Assembly (NCBI GenBank): GCA_934464705.1
Contig: CAKSKB010000005.1
Span: 58,912-122,911, forward strand
Reading direction: 5' to 3'
Length of the DNA: 64,000 nucleotides
Source of the DNA: an uncultured Clostridia bacterium
GTDB taxonomy: Bacteria > Bacillota > Clostridia > HGM11514
The first letter of the stretch is position 1. The number at the start of each line of letters is the position of its first letter. The notes beneath the pieces are model-generated. The model was not told the origin of the DNA. It was given only the letters and a program-made list of their open reading frames with translations, and did not search any database. The position numbers were made by a program, and so were the translations under genes. Positions 15,596 to 24,207 of the stretch are shown here, in pieces.

Positions 15596-17872
15596 TTATC
15601 TTTCGATTTCCTCCATGGTATAGCACTCGATAATGTCGCCTTCCTTAATATCGTTGAAGTTTTCAAGACCCATACCGCATTCATAGCCCTGCTGAACCTC
15701 TTTAACATCGTCCTTAAATCGCTTGAGAGAACTCAGATGGCCCTCATGCACAACGATGTTATCACGGTTAACACGGACATCGCAGTTACGGCTGATGTGG
15801 CCGTCAAGCACATAAGCGCCGGCGATCGTACCCACGCCGCTGACCTTGAAGGTCTGCCTGATTTCCGCATGACCCAGAATAACCTCTTTGAATTTCGGAT
15901 CGAGCATACCGCGCATAGCTGCCTCGATTTCATCGATAGCCTCGTAGATAACACGGTAAAGCCTGATATCAACGCCTTCCATGTGGGCTGTTTCAACTGC
16001 GGAGGCTTCGGGTCTTACATTGAATCCGACGATAATTGCGTTGGAAGCGTTCGCCAGCATAACATCGGTTTCGTTGATACCGCCGACGCCGCCGTGAATC
16101 GTCCTTACCCTTACCTCATCGTTTGAAAGCTTTTCGAGGGACTGTTTAACCGCTTCAACCGAGCCTGCGACATCGGCTTTGACGATAATATCCAGTTCCT
16201 TCATTTCGCCTTCTTTTATGCAGTCAAAGAGATTATCGAGAGAAACCTTCTGCTGAGCCTGAACGATTTCGTCCTTAATCTTCTGTTTTCTTGCTTCAAC
16301 AACATTTCTTGCTTTTCTTTCATCGTCAACAGCGTGGAAAATATCGCCGCCCTGAGGAGTTTCGGAAAGCCCCGTAATCTCAACCGGAACGGAAGGTCCT
16401 GCTTCCTTAACCCTTTCGCCCCTTGAATTAATCATAGCCCTTACCTTGCCGACAGCCGTACCGGCAACAACAACATCGCCAACACGGAGCGTACCGTTCT
16501 GAACGAGCACGGTTGCAACCGGACCTCTGCCCTTATCAAGCCTTGATTCAATAACTGTTCCTTTTGCCCTTCTGTTGGGATTGGCTTTAAGCTCCTTCAT
16601 TTCGGCAACCAGGAGAACCATTTCCAAAAGACCGTCTATATTAATATTTTTCTTAGCGGAAACCTCAACACAGATAGTGTCGCCGCCCCATTCTTCGGGA
16701 ACAAGACCGTATTCGGTGAGCGCCTGCTTAACCCTGCCGGGGTCTGCGCCCTCCTTATCGATTTTGTTGATTGCAACTATAATTGTAACGCCGGCTTCCT
16801 TTGCGTGGTTGATTGCTTCGACGGTCTGAGGCATTATGCCGTCGTCCGCCGCAACAACCAGGATTGCAACATCGGTTACCTGCGCTCCCCTTGCACGCAT
16901 AGCGGTGAACGCCGCATGACCGGGAGTATCGAGAAATGTAATCTTCTGCCCGTTTATTTCAACAACGGACGCACCGATATGCTGCGTGATACCGCCGGCT
17001 TCGGTCGCGATTACATTTGTATTTCGTACAGCGTCGAGAAGTGAAGTCTTACCGTGGTCAACATGCCCCATAACAACCACAACCGGACTTCTGGGTTCAA
17101 GTTCGTCCTCGGTATCCTCAACATCGTTAAAGAGAAGGTCTTCATCCGTGACGATAACCTCATGTTCAAGGGTTGTATCAAATTCCTCGGCAATGAGAGC
17201 CGCCGTATCGAAATCGATAACCTGGCTGAGCGACGCCATTATGCCCAGAATAAAGAGCTTTTTAACAAGTTCGACACCCGGAACACCGATTTTTTCCGCC
17301 AAATCGCCTACGCTTATCTGATCGGGAATTTCAACCGTCTGATGTTCGCGCTGAACCTCTTTTTTCTTGACTTCGGTTTTTGTCATCTTATTTGAAGCGG
17401 TTTTATTTTTATTCTTTTTGATTTTCTGCTTTTTGCCGCCGGACTGTTCCAGAAGCTTTTCGTCACCGACAAGATTTTCCATCTTATTTTCGGAATTAAT
17501 TCTGTCCATATCGACCGTCTGCGGGCGTGTATCGACATATCTTGACGATGTTTTTGTACCGTTTTCCTTAGCTTTTTCCTCGTTTTCGGAAACCGTTTTT
17601 TCGGTCTTTGCCGGTTTTTCTTCTTTGGGAGCGGCAGCCTTCGCTTCGGCTTTCGGTTTCTCCTCTTTCACGGCAGACGCAAAAATTTTATCCAAGCTGT
17701 CCACCGTATGCAGATTTGTATAATGAGTCAACAGAATATCAAGTTCCCTGTTGCTCATAACGGCGGCATGACTTTTGAGCGCAACGCCGTACTGCGCCAT
17801 AACGCCGATAATCTCCTTGCTGGCGATTCCGCCAAAGGCCTTCCCCATTTCGCTGACCTTAGGATTCTTCAT
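15596..17872 (-). CDS. infB: Translation initiation factor IF-2
   Basis: A 758-residue GTPase that places initiator tRNA on the ribosome. A charged, low-complexity N-terminal part (about 60-180) is followed by the IF2_N motif (ISVGDLAEKIGVPGVELVKKLF), the G-domain with GHVDHGKT at 269-276, DTPGHAAF and NKID, then domains II-IV. The start is ATG 17872 behind GGAGGTG, inside the end of ylxR (14-bp overlap). Confidence 0.96.
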   Translation of the reverse strand: MKNPKVSEMGKAFGGIASKEIIGVMAQYGVALKSHAAVMSNRELDILLTHYTNLHTVDSLDKIFASAVKEEKPKAEAKAAAPKEEKPAKTEKTVSENEEKAKENGTKTSSRYVDTRPQTVDMDRINSENKMENLVGDEKLLEQSGGKKQKIKKNKNKTASNKMTKTEVKKKEVQREHQTVEIPDQISVGDLAEKIGVPGVELVKKLFILGIMASLSQVIDFDTAALIAEEFDTTLEHEVIVTDEDLLFNDVEDTEDELEPRSPVVVVMGHVDHGKTSLLDAVRNTNVIATEAGGITQHIGASVVEINGQKITFLDTPGHAAFTAMRARGAQVTDVAILVVAADDGIMPQTVEAINHAKEAGVTIIVAINKIDKEGADPGRVKQALTEYGLVPEEWGGDTICVEVSAKKNINIDGLLEMVLLVAEMKELKANPNRRAKGTVIESRLDKGRGPVATVLVQNGTLRVGDVVVAGTAVGKVRAMINSRGERVKEAGPSVPVEITGLSETPQGGDIFHAVDDERKARNVVEARKQKIKDEIVQAQQKVSLDNLFDCIKEGEMKELDIIVKADVAGSVEAVKQSLEKLSNDEVRVRTIHGGVGGINETDVMLANASNAIIVGFNVRPEASAVETAHMEGVDIRLYRVIYEAIDEIEAAMRGMLDPKFKEVILGHAEIRQTFKVSGVGTIAGAYVLDGHISRNCDVRVNRDNIVVHEGHLSSLKRFKDDVKEVQQGYECGMGLENFNDIKEGDIIECYTMEEIER

Positions 17873-18161
17873 AAACAGCACCTCCATACTTATTAATACC
17901 CTCAAGTTCCGCTTCAAGCTGAGTATAAACCGAGTCGTCTATACGGCAGGAAAACGCTCTTTCGAGTTTTCTTGCCTTCTGCGCTTTTCTGAAACATTCA
18001 AGATTTTTGCAGATATAAGCGCCTCTGCCTGATTTTTTGCCTGTCGGGTCGAGGGAAATCCCCTCATCTTTATTGTTAACAACGCGCACCAGCTGCCGTT
18101 TTTCCTTCATTTCGCCGCAGCCGACGCACATTCTCATAGGAATCTTTTTCAAAAGACTCAC
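17859..18161 (-). CDS. ylxR: YlxR family RNA-binding protein
   Basis: A 100-residue protein of the YlxR (DUF448) family. Landmarks are the N-terminal MRMCVGCGEMKEKRQLVRVV with the CxxC pair, then GRGAYICKNLECFRKA. It lies between nusA and infB as in other Firmicutes. The start is a GTG overlapping the nusA stop (GTGA); a TTG at 18152 closer to the GGGGGTGA site is possible. The usual next gene, the L7Ae-like ylxQ, is absent. Confidence 0.9.
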   Translation of the reverse strand: MSLLKKIPMRMCVGCGEMKEKRQLVRVVNNKDEGISLDPTGKKSGRGAYICKNLECFRKAQKARKLERAFSCRIDDSVYTQLEAELEGINKYGGAVYEES

Positions 18162-19207
18162 CCCCGCTGCTCGGTTTGTCCGTCACCCTGAATATCGATT
18201 TTCCAGCCGGTAAGCTTAGCCGCAAGGCAGGCATTCTGACCCTTTCTGCCGATTGCAAGCGACAGCTGATACTCGGGAACAATAACCTTGCAGGAACGGG
18301 TTTCGGCGTCTGCGTCAACCGAAACGACCTTTGTCGGGCTGAGGCTTTCTTTTATGAACTCAACGGGGTCGTCGCTGTACTTGATGATTTCAATCTTTTC
18401 GCCCGGAACCTCATCCATAACCGCCTGGATTCTCGAACCGTTTGTACCCACGCACGAACCGATTGCGTCAACATTCTCATCGGTTGAATAAACCGCAACT
18501 TTGCTTCTTGAGCCTGCGTCCCTCGCAATGCCCTTTATAACAACCGTACCGTCATAGATTTCCGGAATTTCGGTTTCCATAAGCCTTCTTATAAGACCGG
18601 GATTTGAACGGCTGACAACAACTCTCGGACCTTTTGTGGTTCTTTTAACCTCAACCACATAGAGCTTGATTTTCTGACCGGGAGTATATTTTTCGCCCGG
18701 AATCTGCTCCTCGGGAACAAGCATGGTTTCCCTTGTGCCGATTTCAACAATAACGCCGGCCTTTTCGATACGGCTGACATTACCCGAAACAAGTTCTCCC
18801 TCTTTTGAAGAAAACTCATCGTAAACCATTTCGCGTTCCGCTTCTCTCAGGCGCTGCACAATAACCTGTTTTGCGGTCTGTGCGGCGATTCTGCCGAACT
18901 TTTTGGGGTCGGGCGTAACATCATATTCCACGATGTCGCCGATTTCGTACTTGCCGCTGTAAACATATGCTTCCTCAAGGGTCATTTCAAGCTGTGGATT
19001 TGTTACCTCCTCAACAACCGTTTTGGAAACATACATTTTGATTGCACCGGTGTCACGGTTGATTTCCGCCCTGACATTAAGGCTTGAGCCGTAATCTTTT
19101 TTATATGCCGTAACCAGCGATGCTTCAATTGCCTCAAGAATAATATCCTTACTTATCTTTTTTTCTTTTTCCAGAGCCTCAAGCGCTGAAATAAGTTCGT
19201 TGTTCAT
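18158..19207 (-). CDS. nusA: Transcription termination/antitermination protein NusA
   Basis: A 349-residue RNA polymerase-associated factor affecting pausing, termination and antitermination. It has an N-terminal polymerase-binding domain, an S1 domain (about 133-200, GELVSGNVSRIEKAGVIVEIG) and two KH domains (GSCVGTNGSRIQAV and LAIGRKGQNACLAAKLTGWKIDI). It lacks the C-terminal acidic repeats of proteobacterial NusA, as is normal in Firmicutes. RBS TAGGAGG. Confidence 0.96.
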   Translation of the reverse strand: MNNELISALEALEKEKKISKDIILEAIEASLVTAYKKDYGSSLNVRAEINRDTGAIKMYVSKTVVEEVTNPQLEMTLEEAYVYSGKYEIGDIVEYDVTPDPKKFGRIAAQTAKQVIVQRLREAEREMVYDEFSSKEGELVSGNVSRIEKAGVIVEIGTRETMLVPEEQIPGEKYTPGQKIKLYVVEVKRTTKGPRVVVSRSNPGLIRRLMETEIPEIYDGTVVIKGIARDAGSRSKVAVYSTDENVDAIGSCVGTNGSRIQAVMDEVPGEKIEIIKYSDDPVEFIKESLSPTKVVSVDADAETRSCKVIVPEYQLSLAIGRKGQNACLAAKLTGWKIDIQGDGQTEQRG

Positions 19208-19221
19208 GCCTAAAAAACCTC

Positions 19222-19677
19222 CTATAATATAACTGTCAGGCGCACAACGGACGCCTTTTGTTTTTCGATTTCAACAATGCCCGACCCGGTTTCAAGTGAA
19301 ATGACCTTCCCGTCAAATCCGCGCAGAATTCCGGTAATTTCCTTTGAACCGTCAATCGGGGAAAACAGCTTGATGTCAACGCTTTTGCCGACAGCCGCCA
19401 CAAAATGCTCGGGTCTTGAAAGCTTGCGGTCAAGACCGGGCGAAGAAATTTCAAGAAAATAAGCGTTCTCAATCGGGTCAAGCTCATCAAGCACGGGGTC
19501 AAGCGCACGGCTGACAGCCTCGCAGTCATCGGTGCCGACACCGCCGTCCTTATCTATAAACACACGCAGGAAGTAGTTCTGCCCCTCCTTTGCGTATTCA
19601 ACATCATATATACTGCACCCGAAGCGTTCCGCAATCGGCGCAGCAGCGTCCCACACAATTTTTTCAACTTTCGACAT
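19222..19677 (-). CDS. rimP: Ribosome maturation factor RimP
   Basis: A 151-residue two-domain protein needed for 30S assembly. Family features are GCSIYDVEYAKEGQNYFLRVFIDKDGGVGTDDCEAVSRALDPVLDE, and LEISSPGLDRKL. The start is ATG 19677 behind GGAGGGG. It is first in the operon rimP-nusA-ylxR-infB-rbfA and follows a leader with an attenuator-like hairpin. Confidence 0.94.
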   Translation of the reverse strand: MSKVEKIVWDAAAPIAERFGCSIYDVEYAKEGQNYFLRVFIDKDGGVGTDDCEAVSRALDPVLDELDPIENAYFLEISSPGLDRKLSRPEHFVAAVGKSVDIKLFSPIDGSKEITGILRGFDGKVISLETGSGIVEIEKQKASVVRLTVIL

Positions 19678-19693
19678 AAGACCCCTCCATACA

Positions 19694-19723
19694 AACAAAA
19701 AAGTGAGCAACTTATGCCCACTT
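19694..19723 (-). terminator. Attenuator-like hairpin in the rimP-nusA leader
   Basis: On the minus strand an 8-bp stem with one G-U (plus-strand arms 19701-19708 and 19716-19723) is followed by six T residues, between the promoter at 19761 and the rimP start. It is a complete intrinsic terminator inside a leader, so the operon could be attenuated, possibly by NusA itself. Confidence 0.65.
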
Positions 19724-19760
19724 GTCTACCGAATCAGTCAACTATCACTTACTTATCCTT

Positions 19761-19789
19761 ATTATAACACACTTTCTCACCAATTGCAA
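19761..19789 (-). promoter_or_regulatory. Promoter of rimP-nusA-infB operon
   Basis: On the minus strand TTGCAA (19784-19789) and TATAAT (19761-19766) are separated by 17 bp, with a TGT extended -10. The leader is about 75 nt long. Confidence 0.75.
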
Positions 19790-19844
19790 GACTTTTTTCT
19801 TTTTTTTCAAAATATTATCCCAAGCGGAAAACAACGGAAGCAGA

Positions 19845-20501
19845 TCACAACATTTTTTCTATATATTCAAGGAAGCTCTCCGCTATCATCTTCATACCAA
19901 AATCTCCCGGATGATTAAACTGTCCATGAGTTTCGTCCAAAGCACGGATATCCTCCATTTTCACAAACACATCACCGTATTTTCCGGCGACGGCAGCTTT
20001 TTCGGAATCCAGCTTATCCCTTATATAAAAACCTTGCGAATGAATAAACTTTGTATTTTTACCGGTATCAAGAAAGTTGCGGAGAGCCTCATAACGGCCG
20101 CCGAACGAAACCGCCGCGCTGCTCTGTTCGTCATAGGTTTTCGGAACATTCGCACCGAAGAACATAATTACCAGATCCGCAGAATAGTTTCTTGCTTCCT
20201 CATATTTACCTTCAATATCGAAGGTATCAAACTCCCGTTCAAAATCAGCAACCTGCAAAATACCAAACGAAGCCTCCGGATATTTTTCCCTGACAGCTCT
20301 TTCGATTATATGCACATAGTCGTTTTCAGACGATGATGCCGCCATACCGCATTCGTTAAACCAGCCTATTTCGGCTTTCGGAGCATGGCGGGTAATAGAA
20401 TTTCCGACAAAGAGGACCTTCGGGCTGCCGTTTATGTCCCAAAACATACATCTGTCATTCTGACCCTTTGACGGTACGATATTTTTCTGAAAATCTTTCA
20501 C
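19845..20501 (-). CDS. SGNH/GDSL-like hydrolase
   Basis: A 218-residue cytosolic-looking protein with the SGNH blocks: GNSIT (block I, nucleophile Ser), FFGANVP (block III, Asn) and HPGDFGM (block V, His). The expected activity is esterase or carbohydrate deacetylase. The start is GTG 20501, which overlaps the stop of the upstream membrane-protein gene (GTGA) and follows AGAGGTG; reading from further upstream would run through that gene. Confidence 0.75.
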   Translation of the reverse strand: MKDFQKNIVPSKGQNDRCMFWDINGSPKVLFVGNSITRHAPKAEIGWFNECGMAASSSENDYVHIIERAVREKYPEASFGILQVADFEREFDTFDIEGKYEEARNYSADLVIMFFGANVPKTYDEQSSAAVSFGGRYEALRNFLDTGKNTKFIHSQGFYIRDKLDSEKAAVAGKYGDVFVKMEDIRALDETHGQFNHPGDFGMKMIAESFLEYIEKML

Positions 20502-20773
20502 GATTGCACCTCTCTTGCCTCTGCGGAACGCTTTGCATATTTCAAAACCTGTTTTTTCTTTTTCAGAACATGTCTGATTCTGAGAAAATCTGCTCCCGAA
20601 AGCAGCACGAAGCACACGATTGAGGTTATGAATTCCTCCACGCAGGCGTTCGGAAGCGTAGACCTTTCAATAAATGTAAGATGATACACAAAAAAGATAT
20701 ATATAAAATCAACGGCTGCCAGAAAAGACAGAACCGCCGTCCACTTATCAAGATTCCTGAACTTTTTTATCAA
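20498..20773 (-). CDS. Small two-helix membrane protein, unknown
   Basis: A 91-residue protein with two hydrophobic segments (about residues 12-32 and 45-63) and a basic C-terminal tail (IRHVLKKKKQVLKYAKRSAEAR). I do not recognise the family. It is coupled to the SGNH hydrolase by a GTGA overlap, so the pair may act together on membrane or envelope material. Confidence 0.7.
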   Translation of the reverse strand: MIKKFRNLDKWTAVLSFLAAVDFIYIFFVYHLTFIERSTLPNACVEEFITSIVCFVLLSGADFLRIRHVLKKKKQVLKYAKRSAEAREVQS

Positions 20774-20795
20774 TCATAACACATCCTTTCAACCT

Positions 20796-20824
20796 ATTTT
20801 AACACACTTTTCGTAAAAAGTCAA
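20796..20824 (-). promoter_or_regulatory. Promoter of membrane protein-SGNH pair
   Basis: On the minus strand TTGACT (20819-20824) and TAAAAT (20796-20801) are separated by 17 bp. The gene begins about 25 bp downstream. Confidence 0.65.
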
Positions 20825-20833
20825 CATTGGGGA

Positions 20834-20862
20834 TTGATTTTACAGCGGCGGCATAGTATAAT
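20834..20862 (+). promoter_or_regulatory. Promoter of the FkbM-like gene
   Basis: TTGATT (20834-20839) and TATAAT (20857-20862) with a 17-bp spacer, divergent from the promoter at 20796. Confidence 0.7.
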
Positions 20863-20889
20863 AGAAGAAAAACACACAGGAGACAGAAA

Positions 20890-21765
20890 ATGGGGATAAA
20901 ATCAGTTCTTAAAAAGATTCCGGGAATAAAGCAGTATAACGAAAAGTTTGAGTCGCTTTATATAAGACTCAACAATATTGAAAATGCCGTAAAATCCGTT
21001 GAAAGCCTTCAGCGCAGAACTTATATGGACATAATGCAGAAGGTTTTTGAGCACGGCGGATATTTTTACGATTACATGAAGGCTGTGAAGAACGCAACGA
21101 AGGTTTACGGTGCCGATGTGAACTTCATACGCACCGGGCGCGAAAACGACGGCGGCTATGTTATGGCGGACTGCTTTGAAGGCGTAAAGACTGCATACAG
21201 CCTCGGAATATGCGATGATGTTTCGTGGGATAAGGACATGGCAAAACTAAACATCGGCGTTTTCATGTATGACCACACGATAGCCAAACTGCCTGAGGAA
21301 AATCCGCACTTTCACTTTTTCAAATGCGGAATAGGCGGAAAATCGGAAGGCGTGTTCAAAACGCTTGACGATTTGATTTCGGAAAACGGTCACGAAAACG
21401 ACAGCAATATGATACTGAAAATGGATATTGAAGGCAGCGAGTGGGATGTAATTGAGAAAACCGAGGCATTGCCGAAATTTTCGCAGATTGCAATAGAACT
21501 GCATAACCTTTGCAGGAGCGCTGATGAGAGGATTGTCCGTTGCCTTGAAAAGCTCGCCGAAACGCATGTTCCGGTACACATTCACGCAAACAACTGCTCC
21601 GATGTATGCTTTTTCGGGGACGCAATGCTGCCCGATGCACTTGAGATAACATATCTGCGCCGCTCCGATTTTGAATTTTCGGAAAATACACGGTTTTTCC
21701 CGACTCCGCTCGATATGAAAAACGACGCCTCAAAACCCGAAATAATACTCGGAAAGTGGAATTAA
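20890..21765 (+). CDS. FkbM-like SAM-dependent methyltransferase
   Basis: A 291-residue protein. A short coiled-coil-like N-terminus (about 10-45) is followed by a Rossmann-type methyltransferase core. The region NMILKMDIEGSEWDVIE matches the FkbM family hallmark, and the opening NDGGYVMADCFEGVKTAYSLGICDDVSWDKDMA fits the SAM-binding half. Such enzymes usually O-methylate sugars on surface glycans. RBS CAGGAGA. It has its own promoter and terminator. The substrate is unknown. Confidence 0.75.
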   Translation: MGIKSVLKKIPGIKQYNEKFESLYIRLNNIENAVKSVESLQRRTYMDIMQKVFEHGGYFYDYMKAVKNATKVYGADVNFIRTGRENDGGYVMADCFEGVKTAYSLGICDDVSWDKDMAKLNIGVFMYDHTIAKLPEENPHFHFFKCGIGGKSEGVFKTLDDLISENGHENDSNMILKMDIEGSEWDVIEKTEALPKFSQIAIELHNLCRSADERIVRCLEKLAETHVPVHIHANNCSDVCFFGDAMLPDALEITYLRRSDFEFSENTRFFPTPLDMKNDASKPEIILGKWN

Positions 21766-21771
21766 AATAAC

Positions 21772-21820
21772 TGAGCAGCAGCGTAATTGGTATACATTTG
21801 CTGCTGCTCACGCTTTATCG
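21772..21820. terminator. Bidirectional terminator
   Basis: TGAGCAGCAGC (21772-21782) pairs with GCTGCTGCTCA (21800-21810) over a 17-base loop between two convergent genes. Confidence 0.7.
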
Positions 21821-22477
21821 TGTTTTATCATTCGTCACATTCCCGTCGCCCGAAACCGGTATCGCATCACCGAGATACTTCGGCTCTAAGCCAAGTGCGC
21901 AGAATAAAAAGTCCTTGCCGTATGCCGCCAGCTCACGGAAATTCCTGTAGGTCTGACCGCCGTAAGAAACCGTATCGGCGCTGACGCCAACCGCGTCTAC
22001 CCCAAGCTTTTCCGCAATATAAAGCGCCCTGTAAAGGTGATAGCTTTGGGTCACTATTACGATTTTTTTCGCCTCGAAAATATCCCTCGCGCGGTAAATG
22101 CTTTCATAAGTTGAAAATCCGGCGTGGTCCATGAAAATATCTTCAGATAAGACGCCGCGATTAACCGCATATGACTTCATCACATTTACCTCGTCATAAT
22201 TATCGGTGCCGTGGTCACCGCTCATAATCAGCTTTGAAACCGTGCCGTTTTTGTATATTTCAACGCCGGTATTAAGCCTGTCCGCAAGCATAAGCGATGG
22301 CGTTCCGTCATCCCTCACGCCGGCGCCGAGAACCAAAACGCAGTCAAAACCCGAAAAATCATCGGAAGTGCTCATAACCTTTCCCTTCGTAAAAGACCGC
22401 ATGTATAAAACCAACCCCGTATAAAGCCCTCCGCAGGCAACCGCAATAATAAGCAGAATTATAATTGTTTTTTTCAT
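21815..22477 (-). CDS. DUF218 (YdcF/SanA/ElyC-like) membrane protein
   Basis: A 220-residue protein with one N-terminal membrane anchor (about 4-24) and an extracytoplasmic DUF218 domain. Motifs are VLVLGAGVRDDGTPSLMLADRL, MSGDHG and VTQSYHLYRALYIAEKLG. Relatives (SanA, ElyC) affect envelope integrity and vancomycin sensitivity. The start is ATG 22477, eight bases behind GGAG, five bases after the HD-domain gene, so the two are co-transcribed. Confidence 0.85.
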   Translation of the reverse strand: MKKTIIILLIIAVACGGLYTGLVLYMRSFTKGKVMSTSDDFSGFDCVLVLGAGVRDDGTPSLMLADRLNTGVEIYKNGTVSKLIMSGDHGTDNYDEVNVMKSYAVNRGVLSEDIFMDHAGFSTYESIYRARDIFEAKKIVIVTQSYHLYRALYIAEKLGVDAVGVSADTVSYGGQTYRNFRELAAYGKDFLFCALGLEPKYLGDAIPVSGDGNVTNDKTR

Positions 22478-22482
22478 GACCA

Positions 22483-23052
22483 TCACTCCAGAAAATATGT
22501 TGCTTCCATATCCGCAACCGAAACCGCAAATGCAAGCGGAAACATTTCGAGCGCCTTCCCAACGGTAATTGCGTCCTCATTACCCGAAAAGCCCATATGA
22601 TAGCGGATTGCAAATGCCTCATCACGGGTAAGGCGCATATATCCGGAAATTATGTAGACCGACTTTTCTCCGTGCCCGTACGGAAGATTATCCTCAAAAG
22701 AATATGTCGGCACGGTCTGCCACTTCCCGAAATCATCCTTGACATTTCTTGTTCCGGGCTTGTACACACCGATTTTGCATACATCGTGCAGCAGCGAAAC
22801 GATTGCTGTTGTTTCCTCAGAAAAATTCAGCCCGTAAAGCTCCTTAACCCTCGGTCTTGCAAGATAATCACGCAGACACTCGTACACATTGACGGAATGT
22901 TCAACAAGACCGCCCTCATAGCTTCCGTGGAATCTCGTGCTTGCCGGCGCTCTGAAAAAGTCGCTCGAAAGAAGATATTCCATGAGCTTGTCCGCCCCGT
23001 CACGCTTAATGTAATTTGAGTATATTTCAATAAATTTTTCTCTTGCAGTCAT
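22483..23052 (-). CDS. HD-domain hydrolase
   Basis: A 189-residue protein with an HD metal-dependent phosphohydrolase fold: HGSYEGGLVEHSVNVYE, then SLLHDVCKIGVYK (the HD pair), and the later conserved GHGEKSVYII and IRYHMGF histidines. It may act on a nucleotide or a 3' phosphate. The start is ATG 23052 behind AAAGGAG; the longer frame has no ribosome site. The operon continues into the DUF218 gene. Confidence 0.83.
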   Translation of the reverse strand: MTAREKFIEIYSNYIKRDGADKLMEYLLSSDFFRAPASTRFHGSYEGGLVEHSVNVYECLRDYLARPRVKELYGLNFSEETTAIVSLLHDVCKIGVYKPGTRNVKDDFGKWQTVPTYSFEDNLPYGHGEKSVYIISGYMRLTRDEAFAIRYHMGFSGNEDAITVGKALEMFPLAFAVSVADMEATYFLE

Positions 23053-23074
23053 TTGTTTCAGCTCCTTTAACAAT

Positions 23075-23103
23075 ATTATAACAGTTTTTTTCAAAATAAT
23101 CAA
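23075..23103 (-). promoter_or_regulatory. Promoter of the HD-domain gene
   Basis: On the minus strand TTGATT (23098-23103) and TATAAT (23075-23080) are separated by 17 bp. Confidence 0.55.
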
Positions 23104-23111
23104 CAATTTAC

Positions 23112-23140
23112 TTGCAAATAACGGATAAAAATGCTATACT
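23112..23140 (+). promoter_or_regulatory. Promoter of SGNH-PHP pair
   Basis: TTGCAA (23112-23117) and TATACT (23135-23140) with a 17-bp spacer and a TGC extended -10. Confidence 0.7.
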
Positions 23141-23160
23141 TTAGGGGAGGTGAGAGAAGA

Positions 23161-24204
23161 ATGTACACATTCAAACAATTTTTAAAAGATAAAAAATCAG
23201 TCAGGCTCGGATATTTGGGTGGTTCGATAACCGCAGGTTCGGGCGCAAGCAGCCCAGAAAAATGCTGGAGATGCCGAACGGAAAAGGAACTCGGCGAAAT
23301 GTTTCCGGATATTGAATTTACCGGAATTGACGCCGCAATCGGCGGAACAGGCTCCGACCTCGGCGTTTTCAGAATGGACGAGGATTTGATGAAATATAAT
23401 CCGGACTTCGTGTTCGTAGAATTTGCGGTCAACGATTCGGCACTTCAGAATACCGATGTATATATGGAAGGAATTGTCCGCAAAATTCTTAAAAAGGACA
23501 AGAATATTCCGATTGTGTTCGTATACACCCTCACGCAGAAGACCATCGCGGAAGGCTATGCGTCAGGCAAGCTTCCGATGGCGGTTGCAAAGCAGCAGGC
23601 GCTTGCCGAAAAATACGGCATACCTTCAATAAATATCGGGCTTGCAATCTATGAGGAAATGCAGAAAACCGGGAACGGCATCGAAGCTTATACCGTAGAC
23701 ACCGTTCACCCGAACGATACAGGCTACGACCTTTACACAAAGCGCATCATGAGGGAGCTTTTTGAAATCTTATTTGACATTGAAATGCCCGAAACCCCCG
23801 TAACAGGCAGAGATTTGAGCGGCGCCGGAATGGTTCTTGCAAACGGGTTTGCAAACGCAAACTGGAAACTTTCGGTCAATAAAATGTATAAAAATCTGCC
23901 GAATTATATTTATTCAAATGTTCCGGGAGATGAACTTGAATTTTCGTTTGAGGGCAGCGCAATCGGGCTTTACTTCACAATGGAGAAAGACTCGGGCAAC
24001 TTTGAATACTCGATTGACGGCGGTGCGCCCCGGATTTGGCAGACATGGGACAAATACTGCCGTGACTTCAACCGTGACAACAGCAAAATTCTTGACGATA
24101 CGCTGTCTTTCGGAAAGCACACTCTGAAAATCAGAATTTTAAAGGATAAAGAGCCCGATTCCGAGGGAACATACATAAGAATAGGCGCATTTTTGGTGGG
24201 ATGA
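23161..24204 (+). CDS. SGNH/GDSL hydrolase with C-terminal beta domain
   Basis: A 347-residue protein without a signal peptide. The SGNH half (about 1-200) has GGSIT (nucleophile Ser), the FVEFAVNDS block and the DTVHPNDTGYDL block with Asp and His. The C-terminal part (about 230-347) is a beta-rich domain like those in carbohydrate esterases (DELEFSFEGSAIGLYF). It is probably a sugar O-deacetylase. The start is ATG 23161 behind GGGGAGGTG. It is followed after 3 bp by a PHP gene. Confidence 0.82.
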   Translation: MYTFKQFLKDKKSVRLGYLGGSITAGSGASSPEKCWRCRTEKELGEMFPDIEFTGIDAAIGGTGSDLGVFRMDEDLMKYNPDFVFVEFAVNDSALQNTDVYMEGIVRKILKKDKNIPIVFVYTLTQKTIAEGYASGKLPMAVAKQQALAEKYGIPSINIGLAIYEEMQKTGNGIEAYTVDTVHPNDTGYDLYTKRIMRELFEILFDIEMPETPVTGRDLSGAGMVLANGFANANWKLSVNKMYKNLPNYIYSNVPGDELEFSFEGSAIGLYFTMEKDSGNFEYSIDGGAPRIWQTWDKYCRDFNRDNSKILDDTLSFGKHTLKIRILKDKEPDSEGTYIRIGAFLVG

Positions 24205-24207
24205 TAA

